Below, piece by piece: positions 8,363-16,640 of a stretch of DNA of 64,000 bases (position 1 is its first letter; each line of letters starts with the position of its first letter). The position numbers and the translations under genes are program-made. The notes under the pieces were generated by a model. It made no database searches. It worked only from the letters and a program-made list of their open reading frames with translations, and was not told the origin of the DNA. This DNA is from Rhodoblastus sp963727035 (GTDB lineage: Bacteria > Pseudomonadota > Alphaproteobacteria > Rhizobiales > Beijerinckiaceae), in the NCBI GenBank assembly GCA_963727035.1, contig CAVSEY010000001.1, positions 1-64,000 on the forward strand, in the 5' to 3' direction.

Positions 8363-10204
8363 TCAGTCGAGCTCATATTTGTTCTTGTAGTCTTCCCGCA
8401 GCGCCGCGTCCTGATCGTGCTTCTCAAGCACGCAGCGGCCGACGACCAGCACGTCGATATCGGTTCCCATGAAGCAGCGGAAGGCGTCTTCCGGCGTGCA
8501 GACGATGGGCTCGCCCCTGACATTGAAGCTGGTGTTGACCACCAGGGGACAACCGGTCAGCTCGAAGAATCGCGAAATCAGCGCGTGGTAGCGCGGATTG
8601 GTGTCGGCGCTGACGGTCTGGATGCGCGCCGAATAGTCGACATGGGTGACGGCGGGTATTTCCGAACGAATGACGTTGAGCTTGTCGATGCCAAACAGCG
8701 CCTGCTCCTCTGCCGTCATTTTCCGCCTGCGGCGCTCGACCACGTCGGCGACGAGAAGCATATAGGGGCTGTCGTCCTCGAGTTCGAACCATTCGCCGAC
8801 CTGCTCGCGTAGCACGGAAGGCGCGAAAGGCCGGAAACTCTCGCGATATTTCACCTTCAGATTGAGCGTCTTCTGCATGGCGGGCGAGCGGGGATCGCCG
8901 AGGATCGACCGGCCGCCCAGGGCGCGCGGGCCGAATTCCATCCGTCCCGAAAACCAGGCGACCGCCTTTTCGGCGGCGAGCGCCTTCGCCGCGAAATCGA
9001 TCGCCTCGCCTTCTTCGAGCGTCCGGAATTTCGCGCTCGCGCCGGTCAGCCGCCGCTCGATGTCGTCCTGCGCGAACTCGGGCCCGAGATAGGCGCCGCG
9101 CATGCTGTCCTTGCCGGGCGTCACCCGGCGCGGCTGCTTCAGCTCGCCATGCCACAGGGCCAGCGCGGCGCCCAGCGAGCCGCCGGCGTCGCCGGCCGCC
9201 GGCTGCGCCCAGAGGCGCTTGAACGCCCCGTCGCGCAGGATCTTGCCGTTGGCGACGCAGTTGAGGGCGACGCCGCCCGCCAGGCACAGGTTCGGAATGT
9301 CATATTCCCTGCGCAAGTTCCGGGTGATCTTCAGCACGATCTCTTCGGTCACGTCCTGAACCGACCGCGCCAGGTCCATATGGAACTGGGTCAAGGGCTC
9401 CTTGTCGGGCTGCCTTGCCTTCGCCTTGAACAGGTCGGCGAATTTCTCGTTGGTCATGGTCAGGCCGGTGCAATAATTGAAAAAAGACTGGTCGAGCCAG
9501 AAACTGCCGTCGTCTCCGACGCTGACGATATTGTCGAGAATGAGCTGCTTGTATTTGGGCTCGCCATAGGGGGCGAGGCCCATCACCTTGTATTCCCCGG
9601 AATTGACCTTGAAGCCGGCAAAATAGGTGAAAGCCGAGTACAACAGGCCGAGCGAATGCGGAAAAAGGATTTCCTTTTCGAGGGTGAGTTCGCGGCCGCG
9701 GCCGATCCCCGCCGTCGTCGTCGCCCATTCGCCGACGCCGTCCAGGGTGAGCACCACCGCTTCCTCGAATGGCGAGGGATAGAAGGCTGAAGCCGCATGC
9801 GACAGGTGATGCTCGGAGAATTTGAGCCGGCCGTCGTCGTGGAAGGCCGGGTCGAGTTTGCGGAACTCGCGGATCAGCATGTCCTTCTGGAACAGCTTTT
9901 CGCGCAGCCAGACGGGAATCGCGCTGGCGAACGAGGCGATGCCTTTCGGCGCGAAGGCGAGATAGGTTTCAAGCAGCCGTTCGAATTTCAGAAACGGCTT
10001 TTCGTAAAAGACGATGTGATCGACATCGTTGATTCCGAGACCCGCCTCGCTCAGGCAATAATCGACGGCATGGCGCGGAAAAGCGGCGTCGTGCTTCTTG
10101 CGCGTGAACCGCTCCTCCTGGGCGGCGGCGACGATCTCGCCGTCGCGCACCAGGCTGGCGCTGGCGTCGTGATAAAAAGCCGATATGCCGAGGATGGAGA
10201 CCAT
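8363..10204 (-). CDS. Carbamoyltransferase (NodU/CmcH/TobZ family)
   Basis: A full-length, 613-residue O-carbamoyltransferase. The N-terminal Kae1-like domain begins ILGISAFYHDASASLV. The metal-binding motif EHHLSHAASAFY lies near residue 130. Nucleotide-binding segments include LAGGVALNCVANG near 310 and FGPRALGGRSIL near 430. The C-terminal YrdC-like domain has VVNTSFNVRGEPIVC. The enzyme uses carbamoyl phosphate and ATP to carbamoylate a hydroxyl group of a sugar, antibiotic or lipid. It lies downstream of the SxtJ-like gene on the same strand, 97 bp apart. DUF5989 and SGNH neighbours suggest an envelope or exported glycan target; the actual substrate cannot be read from the sequence. Confidence 0.95.
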   Translation of the reverse strand: MVSILGISAFYHDASASLVRDGEIVAAAQEERFTRKKHDAAFPRHAVDYCLSEAGLGINDVDHIVFYEKPFLKFERLLETYLAFAPKGIASFASAIPVWLREKLFQKDMLIREFRKLDPAFHDDGRLKFSEHHLSHAASAFYPSPFEEAVVLTLDGVGEWATTTAGIGRGRELTLEKEILFPHSLGLLYSAFTYFAGFKVNSGEYKVMGLAPYGEPKYKQLILDNIVSVGDDGSFWLDQSFFNYCTGLTMTNEKFADLFKAKARQPDKEPLTQFHMDLARSVQDVTEEIVLKITRNLRREYDIPNLCLAGGVALNCVANGKILRDGAFKRLWAQPAAGDAGGSLGAALALWHGELKQPRRVTPGKDSMRGAYLGPEFAQDDIERRLTGASAKFRTLEEGEAIDFAAKALAAEKAVAWFSGRMEFGPRALGGRSILGDPRSPAMQKTLNLKVKYRESFRPFAPSVLREQVGEWFELEDDSPYMLLVADVVERRRRKMTAEEQALFGIDKLNVIRSEIPAVTHVDYSARIQTVSADTNPRYHALISRFFELTGCPLVVNTSFNVRGEPIVCTPEDAFRCFMGTDIDVLVVGRCVLEKHDQDAALREDYKNKYELD

Positions 10205-10301
10205 AAGCCTGAACTTTCCGCAACCAGATGTGAATCAGCGTCGGCCCGGCTCTGACCTGCGTTTCGGGCCGTTCCGGCATGAGCCGGTCAAAGGCGTTTT
10301 G

Positions 10302-10722
10302 CTAGAATTGATTGCGCATGCTCGAAGGATGTTCCGGATCGTGGCTTCTTTGGCTCCAGAAGCTGTCCTTGCGTTTCGCTGCGGGGCCGATCTTGAGCAC
10401 GTCATGGCCAATCGCCCGCAGGAACGACAGCAAACGGCGTCACGACGACGAAAAAAAAGAAGCCCATGATCAGCGGGGACACGATCTTGTTCAGCATCTG
10501 GCCGAGTTGAAACCACAGGCGGTTCAGCGGCGCGAGCCAGGCGGGCGCGACCAGCGCAATGGCCAGAAAGACGGCGGCGACCGGAAGGGCCCACCAGCGT
10601 ATCGCGCCATGGCCGCGCAGGGCGGGCAACAGGCCGACCAGCGTGAAAAACGCAGCGAAGACAAGGCCGAAATTGCGCTCTGAGCCTGCCTCCACGTGAT
10701 GATGGGACTTGTGTTCGGACAT
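10302..10722 (-). pseudogene. SxtJ-like membrane protein, apparent C-terminal frameshift
   Basis: The ATG at 10722 follows AAGGAGC. The frame reads two to three hydrophobic helices with the family-like segment APLNRLWFQLG and then VVTPF, and stops at 10402 after 106 residues. In the next frame the sequence continues as LRAIGHDVLKIGPAAK and ends DPEHPSSMRNQF at 10302, which is the expected C-terminus of this family. Removing one base near 10435 joins the two. SxtJ-like proteins are companions of carbamoyltransferases, and the carbamoyltransferase gene follows downstream. The shift is either a sequencing error or real decay. Confidence 0.75.
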
Positions 10723-10807
10723 GATGCGCTCCTTGCAAGGCGGTCGGACAATCAGGGCGACGTCCGGTTCCAATCGCGCCTCCGCCGCTGCGCCGCAAGC
10801 GAGGATG

Positions 10808-10912
10808 CATCGGCAACAATAGGTCATCCTTCAGGACGGAGCGATGATATAGCGCGGCGATGGCCTGAATGAAAGCCAACCCGACGATGGCAGGCGCCGC
10901 GGCGTCAGCCGG
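10808..10912 (-). pseudogene. Possible remnant of a cytochrome b561 C-terminus
   Basis: Between the SxtJ-like gene and the Gly-rich lipoprotein gene, one minus-strand frame reads AIVGLAFIQAIAALYHRSVL followed by KDDLLLPM. This resembles the last helix and tail of bacterial b561-type di-haem cytochromes, which end with a His-containing AALYHHFV..D segment. No upstream part of such a gene is present. I read it as a decayed fragment; short length keeps confidence low. Confidence 0.35.
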
Positions 10913-11178
10913 CATCAAGCCCGACAGCAATGGCGCCCGATCTGACATTTGTTTCACCGATCGCCCTCATGGCGCATCGATGCCGCCGCGGGGCCCACTC
11001 CATGCCCATGTTCCGCCATTGTCGCAGGCGTGTCGGCGTGGGGCGCGGAAAATTAAGATTTCGTATCACGCGCCCGTGACACAATTCATATTGCGTCCCC
11101 TTAACTCCTTTAAGAGCTAGAATTTCCACTTCCCGAGAACTTCGTCTATGCTGTTCCTCGTTGAAGAGGGAGGAACCG

Positions 11179-11571
11179 ATGAAAGCGAGAATTTTCGCGC
11201 TGACGCTCGCCGCTGCTGCGGGCGTAGGTCTGTCCGGATGCGCGACGGGCAGCTATTGCGATCCAGTCCTCGGCTGTGGCTATGGCACCGGCTATAGCTA
11301 TGGCTATGGCGGCTATCCCGCCTATTATTACGCACCCGGTACTTATTATGGCGGCTATGGCTGGGGCGGCGGCTATGGCGGCGGCTATGGCTATGGCGGC
11401 CGCTGGGCTCGCGGCGGCTGGGGTCGTGGTGGTTGGGCTCATGGCGGCTACGGCGGACGCGTCGTTGGCCTGCGCGGCGGCGGTTTTGGCCGCGGCGGTT
11501 TCGCGCGCGGCGGTGTCGCCCACGGCGGTTTTGGCCGCGGCGGCGTCGGTCGCGGCGGCTTCCATCGTTAA
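11179..11571 (+). CDS. Gly/Tyr/Arg-rich lipoprotein
   Basis: About 130 residues. The ATG at 11179, preceded by GGGAGGA, is preferred over an ATG at 11161. A type II signal peptide ends in the lipobox LSGC, so Cys near residue 19 would be lipidated. The rest is low complexity: Gly-Tyr repeats up to about residue 75, then repeating Arg-Gly-Gly units (RGGFGRGG) to the end. This resembles surface-exposed or matrix proteins but gives no enzymatic clue. A strong GC hairpin (11582-11605) follows. Confidence 0.7.
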   Translation: MKARIFALTLAAAAGVGLSGCATGSYCDPVLGCGYGTGYSYGYGGYPAYYYAPGTYYGGYGWGGGYGGGYGYGGRWARGGWGRGGWAHGGYGGRVVGLRGGGFGRGGFARGGVAHGGFGRGGVGRGGFHR

Positions 11572-11581
11572 GCTCGCGGGA

Positions 11582-11605
11582 ACGGGGCGGTTCGCGCCGC
11601 CCCGT
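11582..11605 (+). terminator. Candidate hairpin terminator after the lipoprotein gene
   Basis: ACGGGGCGG pairs perfectly with CCGCCCCGT across a 6-nt loop, eleven bases after the stop codon. No good T-run follows, so intrinsic termination may be weak. Confidence 0.5.
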
Positions 11606-11749
11606 CGCCGCGCCGCAGTTTTATAGCGCGCTCTTCGCGCATCACGACAATTTTGTGCTTATGGGCTGACGGGGATGCCGCTTCGGGGCGGCGTCCACCC
11701 CATCATTGTTTTCGCTCGGCCCGTTCCTGTCGCCGTAACGAAGATTTGA

Positions 11750-12937
11750 TCAGATCTTGCCCGCTTTGTGCAAGACGCCATAGACCTGTTCCAGCAGCGC
11801 GCCATTGCGGTTTTGTTTCTCGTCGGGCTGGCTGTTGAGGCCGACGACGATGACCGCGCCGCTGGTGGGGAAATAGCCATAAAGCACGCGGTAGCCTAGC
11901 GTCATGCCCTGGTAGAACCAATAGGCGCCGAGCGCCGGCCGGTAGCCCGCGCCGACGCCAAGCCCGAACGCGCCCGGATTCTTTTCGGAAGGGCCGGCGA
12001 TGGCCTCGCCGGTCTTGTCGGAGACGACCGTCATCAGTTCGCGGCGCTGTTTTTCCGCCAGCAGCGGCCCTTCATAGAGCGCGCGCGCCCAGCGCGCGAC
12101 GTCGTCCATCGACGAGACGATGCCGCCCGCGCCCTGCATCCAGGAGACGCTGTCGTTCTTGACGTCGCGGCCGAGGAGCGGGGCGAGCAGCTTGTTGTCG
12201 GGATCGTGGCTGAAAAAGTAGCCGGAGACCATGCGATCCGTGATCGACGCCGGATAGAGGTTTGTTTCGTAATAAGTATTCTTCAACCCGACCTGTTCAG
12301 CCAGATCGCGCGCCACGTCGGCGTAGGGTTTGCCGCCGGCCTTTTCGATGATCATCTGGGCCAGGATGTAATTGGTGTTCGAATAGGTCCAACCGCTGAC
12401 GGGCTTGGGCTCGCCATCGTGCGGATAGGCCGCCGCGACCAGTTCCAGCGGCGTGAACGTGTGGCTGGGGTCGTCGCCCATGACCTTGGCGATGGACGGC
12501 TGATTGTCGTAGCCGGGAATGGGGCTGGTCATATCGAGCAACTGGCGGATCGTGACCTCCTTCCAGGCGGGATATTGCGGCAGCCATTGGCCGAGCTTGT
12601 CCTCGATCGTCAGTTTTTTCGCGGCTTCAAGCCGCAGGATCGCGACGGAGGTGAACGACTTGGTGATGCTGCCGATCTCGAACAGGTCGGCCGGCGTGAC
12701 TCTTGCGCCCGCGTCCGGATATTTGGTCGAACCCGCCGCGAGATTGATGTTTTCGCCGGCGCCCTTCAGGCTGATGCTCAAAGACGCGGCGGAAATGTGC
12801 TCCGGCTCCCGGCGCGTCGCCACGAAATTGTCGAGCGCCTGCTGCAGGGCGGGCCGAAGCTCCGCATCGCGCGATTGGGCGGCGGCGGGCGACCACGCGC
12901 TCAGCGCGATCAGGAGGACGACAAGCGTTCGAACCAT
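11750..12937 (-). CDS. Serine hydrolase, beta-lactamase/PBP-X family (exported)
   Basis: A 395-residue protein with a signal peptide (cleavage near residue 20, AAA-Q). The catalytic Ser90-Ile-Thr-Lys93 matches SxxK, and Tyr185-Ser-Asn187 matches YxN. The third motif, usually HxG in this family, appears as YQGMTLGY, with Tyr in place of His. Members include class C beta-lactamases, esterases and D-aminopeptidases, so resistance cannot be assumed. The first 42 bases of the gene and 15 bases upstream are duplicated 1.7 kb away (14609-14665). Confidence 0.85.
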   Translation of the reverse strand: MVRTLVVLLIALSAWSPAAAQSRDAELRPALQQALDNFVATRREPEHISAASLSISLKGAGENINLAAGSTKYPDAGARVTPADLFEIGSITKSFTSVAILRLEAAKKLTIEDKLGQWLPQYPAWKEVTIRQLLDMTSPIPGYDNQPSIAKVMGDDPSHTFTPLELVAAAYPHDGEPKPVSGWTYSNTNYILAQMIIEKAGGKPYADVARDLAEQVGLKNTYYETNLYPASITDRMVSGYFFSHDPDNKLLAPLLGRDVKNDSVSWMQGAGGIVSSMDDVARWARALYEGPLLAEKQRRELMTVVSDKTGEAIAGPSEKNPGAFGLGVGAGYRPALGAYWFYQGMTLGYRVLYGYFPTSGAVIVVGLNSQPDEKQNRNGALLEQVYGVLHKAGKI

Positions 12938-12952
12938 GGGCGCCTCGCAGGG
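12896..12952. repeat. 57-bp duplicated segment, copy A (5' end of the serine hydrolase gene)
   Basis: This 57-bp stretch covers the first 14 codons, the start codon and 15 bp upstream of the serine hydrolase gene. By eye it is identical to 14609-14665. Confidence 0.85.
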
Positions 12953-13029
12953 GTTGGACTAACGCATTATGGCCGCGCGCCGCGCCGTTGGCTCGCAATG
13001 ACGAACGGAGCGCCACACTACCGCAAAAG

Positions 13030-13072
13030 ATCGGCGGCGCCACGGCCGCCGATTTATGCCATAGGTATCATG
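13030..13072. repeat. Hairpin repeat, family D, copy 1
   Basis: ATCGGCGGC pairs with GCCGCCGAT, followed by TTATGCCATAGGTATCATG. The same arrangement occurs at 15320-15375, and a decayed one near 3347-3396. A short TTGGCTCGCAATGACG piece related to family F lies just upstream near 12988-13004. Confidence 0.65.
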
Positions 13073-13180
13073 GCGCCGGGGTTACGGCGCCAGAGCACAT
13101 TATTGACGCTCGTCGCGCTTGCCGTCAGCAATTCACAGGCCACGTGAGATCAAATTAGCGCCCTGTCACGGGAACCCGGT

Positions 13181-14386
13181 TCAATCCGCGGGGATGGGTT
13201 CGGCGTGAGGGATGTTGTTGGCGCGCATGTAATCAAGTTCCGCGGGCGTCGCGAAATTCCGGTCCCAATTGTCGAGATACGGTTGAATCACCCTTCGGTA
13301 GAGCGGAGGGATGAGCGAGATCAGGATGAGCGCGAAATAGGTATAGGGCAGGTTCGGAGATTTCACCGAGATTTTCAGTTCGCTGCTCTGGCGCAGCGGA
13401 TGGAGGTGGTGGTCGCTGTGGCGAGAGATATTATACAGCATCGCGCAGGTGACGGTGAGATAGACATCCCAGCTGAGGCGCTCGTCGATGCGTTCGTTTT
13501 CGAGGCGGATTAGGCCATAATGCTGAATATAGCCGATGCTTTCGAGGATGACGCGCGTGACAGACGCCGCTGCGAGAAAGGCGAGGGCCGACGGGACGCC
13601 GCCGATGACGAAGCAAACCGCGACATAGAAGAGCGGGATCGCCCAGGCCGTGAGAAACCTGTTATTGAGCGAAAACAAGGGCAGGCCGAGGCGCTTCAGG
13701 CGCGCGGCTTCGAATTTCGCGGCGTAACGGGTGCTTCCGGAAATGGAGCGCCGCATGAAGGCGTAAAGGCTTTCGCCGCGCCTTGCCGTGCCGGGGTCGG
13801 TGGCGAGGCCCACCTGGCGATGATGGCAGTAGGGATGCTGGAGGGAAAAGACGGGATCGAAAGCCAGCGCGCTCATCCATTGGGAAATGATATGGTCCGA
13901 TCTTGAATTGAGGCGGTGAGACAATTCGTGCGCGGTGCTTTGCCCGACGCCCCACAGGAAACCATTGGCGAGGATGGCGACCAATTTGTCGACAGTGGAA
14001 CTTGCCGCGCGCGCGGCGTTCAGGTCCACGCCAACGTGTCGCAAGCCGGCGACGAGGTGAAGCGGATCGCCCTCGGTGAAGTAATGCGCGAGCAGCACCC
14101 CATTCGTGAGCATCAGGGGCAAGCCCATGCGCGCAAGGAAATCATGCAAAGCCTGCGGGGGATTTTCCGGCTCGGTCAGGTCATAGGGAGATCTGACGTT
14201 CCCGATGAGGACGATCGCGATGACGATCAGAAAGTTGAACCAGATCCACGGTCCGCCGAGCAGCAGTCCGGCGAGGACGAGAAGGAAGGCGACGTTCTGA
14301 AAGGCAAAGCGCGAATGGGAGATCGCGGCCATAAAAGGCGACGAAAAGCGGATGCGTTTCGCCGTCAATACTTGTGCCTGCGTCAT
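13181..14386 (-). CDS. AlkB-like membrane di-iron hydroxylase (alkane monooxygenase / desaturase superfamily)
   Basis: About 400 residues. I chose the ATG at 14386, but ATGs at 14401 and 14443 are possible. Several hydrophobic helices alternate with the histidine boxes of the AlkB group: box 1 AHELSHR, box 2 HPYCHHRQVGLATDP, the conserved GYIQHYGL, and box 3 RHSDHHLHP. These histidines bind the di-iron centre that activates oxygen for terminal hydroxylation of alkanes or related hydrocarbons. No rubredoxin or rubredoxin reductase gene is adjacent, although AlkB enzymes need them. The sequence differs from classical AlkB around box 2, so xylene- or fatty-acid-type substrates are possible. It is flanked by repeats. 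Confidence 0.8.
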   Translation of the reverse strand: MTQAQVLTAKRIRFSSPFMAAISHSRFAFQNVAFLLVLAGLLLGGPWIWFNFLIVIAIVLIGNVRSPYDLTEPENPPQALHDFLARMGLPLMLTNGVLLAHYFTEGDPLHLVAGLRHVGVDLNAARAASSTVDKLVAILANGFLWGVGQSTAHELSHRLNSRSDHIISQWMSALAFDPVFSLQHPYCHHRQVGLATDPGTARRGESLYAFMRRSISGSTRYAAKFEAARLKRLGLPLFSLNNRFLTAWAIPLFYVAVCFVIGGVPSALAFLAAASVTRVILESIGYIQHYGLIRLENERIDERLSWDVYLTVTCAMLYNISRHSDHHLHPLRQSSELKISVKSPNLPYTYFALILISLIPPLYRRVIQPYLDNWDRNFATPAELDYMRANNIPHAEPIPAD

Positions 14387-14497
14387 GTATCCGTCGTGCA
14401 TTTCAGTGGGACATTTGAGCGGCCTCAGGCGCGGAGGCCCCAACTTATTCGCTTCATGTTATGCGCCCCGCGCGCGATGGCGCAAGCGGCGGTTTCG

Positions 14498-14597
14498 GTT
14501 ACGGTGACAGTGAACTTAATCGTTCTTGCTCGCTCTGTTCGTTGACCTTCGGCTTGGGGCGGCACTGGACGTCAATAAAGTGCACTGTCACCGTAAC
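14498..14597. repeat. Inverted-repeat-bounded element, family C, copy 2
   Basis: A 100-bp element with 20-bp arms matching at 19 positions: GTTACGGTGACAGTGAACTT at 14498-14517 against the complement of 14578-14597. The core 14517-14560 matches 2063-2106 in 41 of 44 positions. Confidence 0.7.
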
Positions 14598-14608
14598 CGG
14601 GGCGACGC

Positions 14609-14665
14609 CGCGCTCAGCGCGATCAGGAGGACGACAAGCGTTCGAACCATGGGCGCCTCGCAGGG
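14609..14665. repeat. 57-bp duplicated segment, copy B
   Basis: Identical by eye to 12896-12952, the 5' end of the serine hydrolase gene, in the same orientation. It starts 11 bp after the family C element and is not part of any gene here. Confidence 0.85.
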
Positions 14666-14751
14666 ACTGCGCACTTTAATTGACGCAAGGGCGCCCAACG
14701 TTGCCCTTCGCGAGCGGTTTCATGGACTGTTCCCGCACCGCAACGGCGAGC

Positions 14752-14877
14752 GCCGTCATCGCGCGGAGCGTCCGCGACGAAGCGATCCACCTTGCGGGCG
14801 GGTCGCCATTTGGATCGCTTCGCGGAACCCGTCATCGGAACGGCTGAAAGCCGGATCCGTTGGCTCGCGATGACGGC
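14752..14877. repeat. Dispersed repeat, family F, copy 1
   Basis: It begins GCCGTCATCGCG and ends with the complementary CGCGATGACGGC. Inside it contains GACGAAGCGATCC and TGGATCGCTTCG as a second inverted pair. This resembles the widespread ATTGCGAG...GCAATCC type of intergenic repeat. It abuts the stop codon of the next gene. Confidence 0.65.
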
Positions 14878-15108
14878 CTAAAATTTGAAGTTTTTCTTGA
14901 GAATGTCGGCGAGTTGCCGCGCGGAGGCCTCATCCAGCTGAAAAGTCTGGCTCTTTTTTCCAGGAAATTCGCGCGAAGAGCGTCCGTAACTATCGAATTG
15001 AATGAAACGACGGCCATCGCGTTCAAAAAAGGAAAAGGTTGCCTCGGCTTCGTCATGGATCGAATTCCGCTCCATGCTATTTTCGATAAAGGATTTTATC
15101 AGAGCCAT
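14878..15108 (-). CDS. Conserved small protein (often annotated as methionyl-tRNA formyltransferase-like)
   Basis: A 76-residue soluble protein. The segments FFERDGRRFIQFDSYGRSS, PGKKSQTFQLDE and ARQLADILKK match a family of roughly 75-residue proteins common in Alphaproteobacteria. These are frequently named 'methionyl-tRNA formyltransferase-like' without experimental support. The size and lack of catalytic motifs rule out a real formyltransferase. It is downstream of and on the same strand as the IS-split STAND gene, but 460 bp of repeats separate them, so linkage is uncertain. Confidence 0.7.
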   Translation of the reverse strand: MALIKSFIENSMERNSIHDEAEATFSFFERDGRRFIQFDSYGRSSREFPGKKSQTFQLDEASARQLADILKKNFKF

Positions 15109-15205
15109 CAGAAACGCTCCCGAACCCCACGAATCAAATCAATCTCTATTCTGCAAATCTCCGATCGCACTTTCAAGCAGCGCTTTTGCCTTTCCGTTCG
15201 CGGAC

Positions 15206-15293
15206 GCCGTTATTGCGACGAGCGCCGGGGACGAAGCAATCCACGCCGCGGGCCGCCAGCGACATGGATCACCTCGGTGCGCTCGCGATGAAG
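15206..15293. repeat. Dispersed repeat, family F, copy 2
   Basis: It starts GCCGTTATTGCGACGAGC, contains GACGAAGCAATCCACGCCG and ACATGGATCACC, and ends GCTCGCGATGAAG. It is a shorter, degenerate version of 14752-14877. Confidence 0.6.
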
Positions 15294-15319
15294 GTTGGAG
15301 CCCGAAACACACGACCAGG

Positions 15320-15375
15320 AAAATCGGCGGCGCGATGGCCGCCGATTTATGCAATTGGTATCATGTCCCCGTAAT
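15320..15375. repeat. Hairpin repeat, family D, copy 2
   Basis: AAATCGGCGGC pairs perfectly with GCCGCCGATTT across a 6-nt loop, followed by ATGCAATTGGTATCATG and CCCCGTAATTCG. The rest of 15376-15568 shows no recognisable gene. Confidence 0.7.
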
Positions 15376-15568
15376 TCGTAATTCGGGCTTTCTGCCGGTC
15401 GCGAAACCGCCGCGTCGCCAGCGTGGCGGAAGGCAAGGATTGCGAAAGTCGATACGTGAGTTGATGACGTCGGGGGTGGAATATCCCTTGCCGACGGGGA
15501 CTTGGCCGAGGCGGCGGCGAAAATGGCCCACCTGCAGTAGTGGCGCCCGATCACGTAGCCCCGCCGAT

Positions 15569-16640
15569 TTATCGCCATCTTTTCGCCTTTTTGCTTCGAC
15601 GATCGTCCTTTCCGATCTGTCGCACCAACTCGTCCGAGTTTAGACTTAAGCCGAGGCTTGCAATTGCGTTCTTTGCAGCACTTAAAATGGCTAGGCGGTC
15701 TTTGGATTCAGATTGGCTCCAGTATACACGCCACATCAGGTGCGTGGCGATGTTCATTTGGAAAAAATATGATTTTGGCAGTGACCGCAGGGCAATGGAT
15801 AAAGCTTTCTCGCCTGCTTCTGAGTCGATATCTATCAGCCAAATGCATTTTATAACATTCGCTAGCTTGCCATCAACCCTTGTATTCTGAAGCGTTCTAG
15901 AAAGAACCTTGTGATGCGCCAATTCGCACAATTGCGCCGAGATGAATCGATACGGCCAGCTAAACGTCGAGAATTCCAGTATCTCAACTAGTGTCGTGAT
16001 AAGGCGTTTCGTGTCTTCCGCCCCGGCATTGTCATCTTTATTGGTTAGCCTTTCGATTAGTTCGGTGTCGTTTACGACCTTTTCTTTAATTTCGTCAAAA
16101 TTAAAAGCCAGCATCTGCGCGGTCAAATGATGAAGCAAGTGCGAAGCGAGTGTGGCTATTCGAGTGGCCAAATCAATCTTTACATCCTTGACAAGGTGTT
16201 CTGAGCCAGAGCCTAGGAGTATTAGGGCAAGGTACCAATCGCCTATGGCAGAGCTAAGGTCCTTAATGTCCTTGAAGTTATCAGTTACGCGCTTTTTAAT
16301 GTCGTCTCCGGTTTTTCCGACCTTTTCGCGTACTTCATCAGCAGCATCGAGCAGTCTTTGTTTCTTTTTCGCGCCGCCTCTTCCGCTATGAACCTCGTCG
16401 ATCGCATTTTCCAACCGCTTTTCAAGCGCGGCCAGGCGGGCAGGTTGCCTTAGCCACGCAGGACGGACTTCGTCGGTCATGAGAATGTTTTTGGTATCGT
16501 CAACCGCGTATTGGGCGATTGCGAGGTCTAACCGCTTGCGCAAGCGATTGACGATTTCGAGATCTGGCCCAATTTCACAGTATAGGTCAAACGTTGAGTC
16601 ATCGAATTCGCCATCTGTCACCTGAAAATATGCTTTTGCT
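15569..16640 (-). pseudogene. C-terminal part of the IS-split phosphorylase-STAND gene
   Basis: This is the 3' fragment of the gene at 17899-19935. A frame of 362 codons starts at an ATG inside the IS end (16657), but the native coding sequence begins at the insertion site. After removing the IS and one 9-bp duplication, AKA joins directly to YFQVTDGEFDDSTFDLY in frame. The fragment contributes about 353 residues, mostly helical. These include a charged coiled-coil-like stretch (RLENAIDEVHSGRGGAKKK) and a C-terminal helical-repeat-like region ending in a basic tail. Composition is A+T-rich like its partner. Whether the fragment is expressed from the IS is unknown. Confidence 0.85.
16632..16640. 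repeat. 9-bp target-site duplication, left copy
   Basis: GCTTTTGCT directly flanks the IS left end and is repeated exactly at 17906-17914. Confidence 0.85.

Noticed and set aside
11750..12937. Antibiotic-resistance beta-lactamase
   Set aside because: SxxK and YxN are present but the third motif lacks the usual residues, and the family contains many esterases and peptidases. Resistance cannot be claimed from the sequence.
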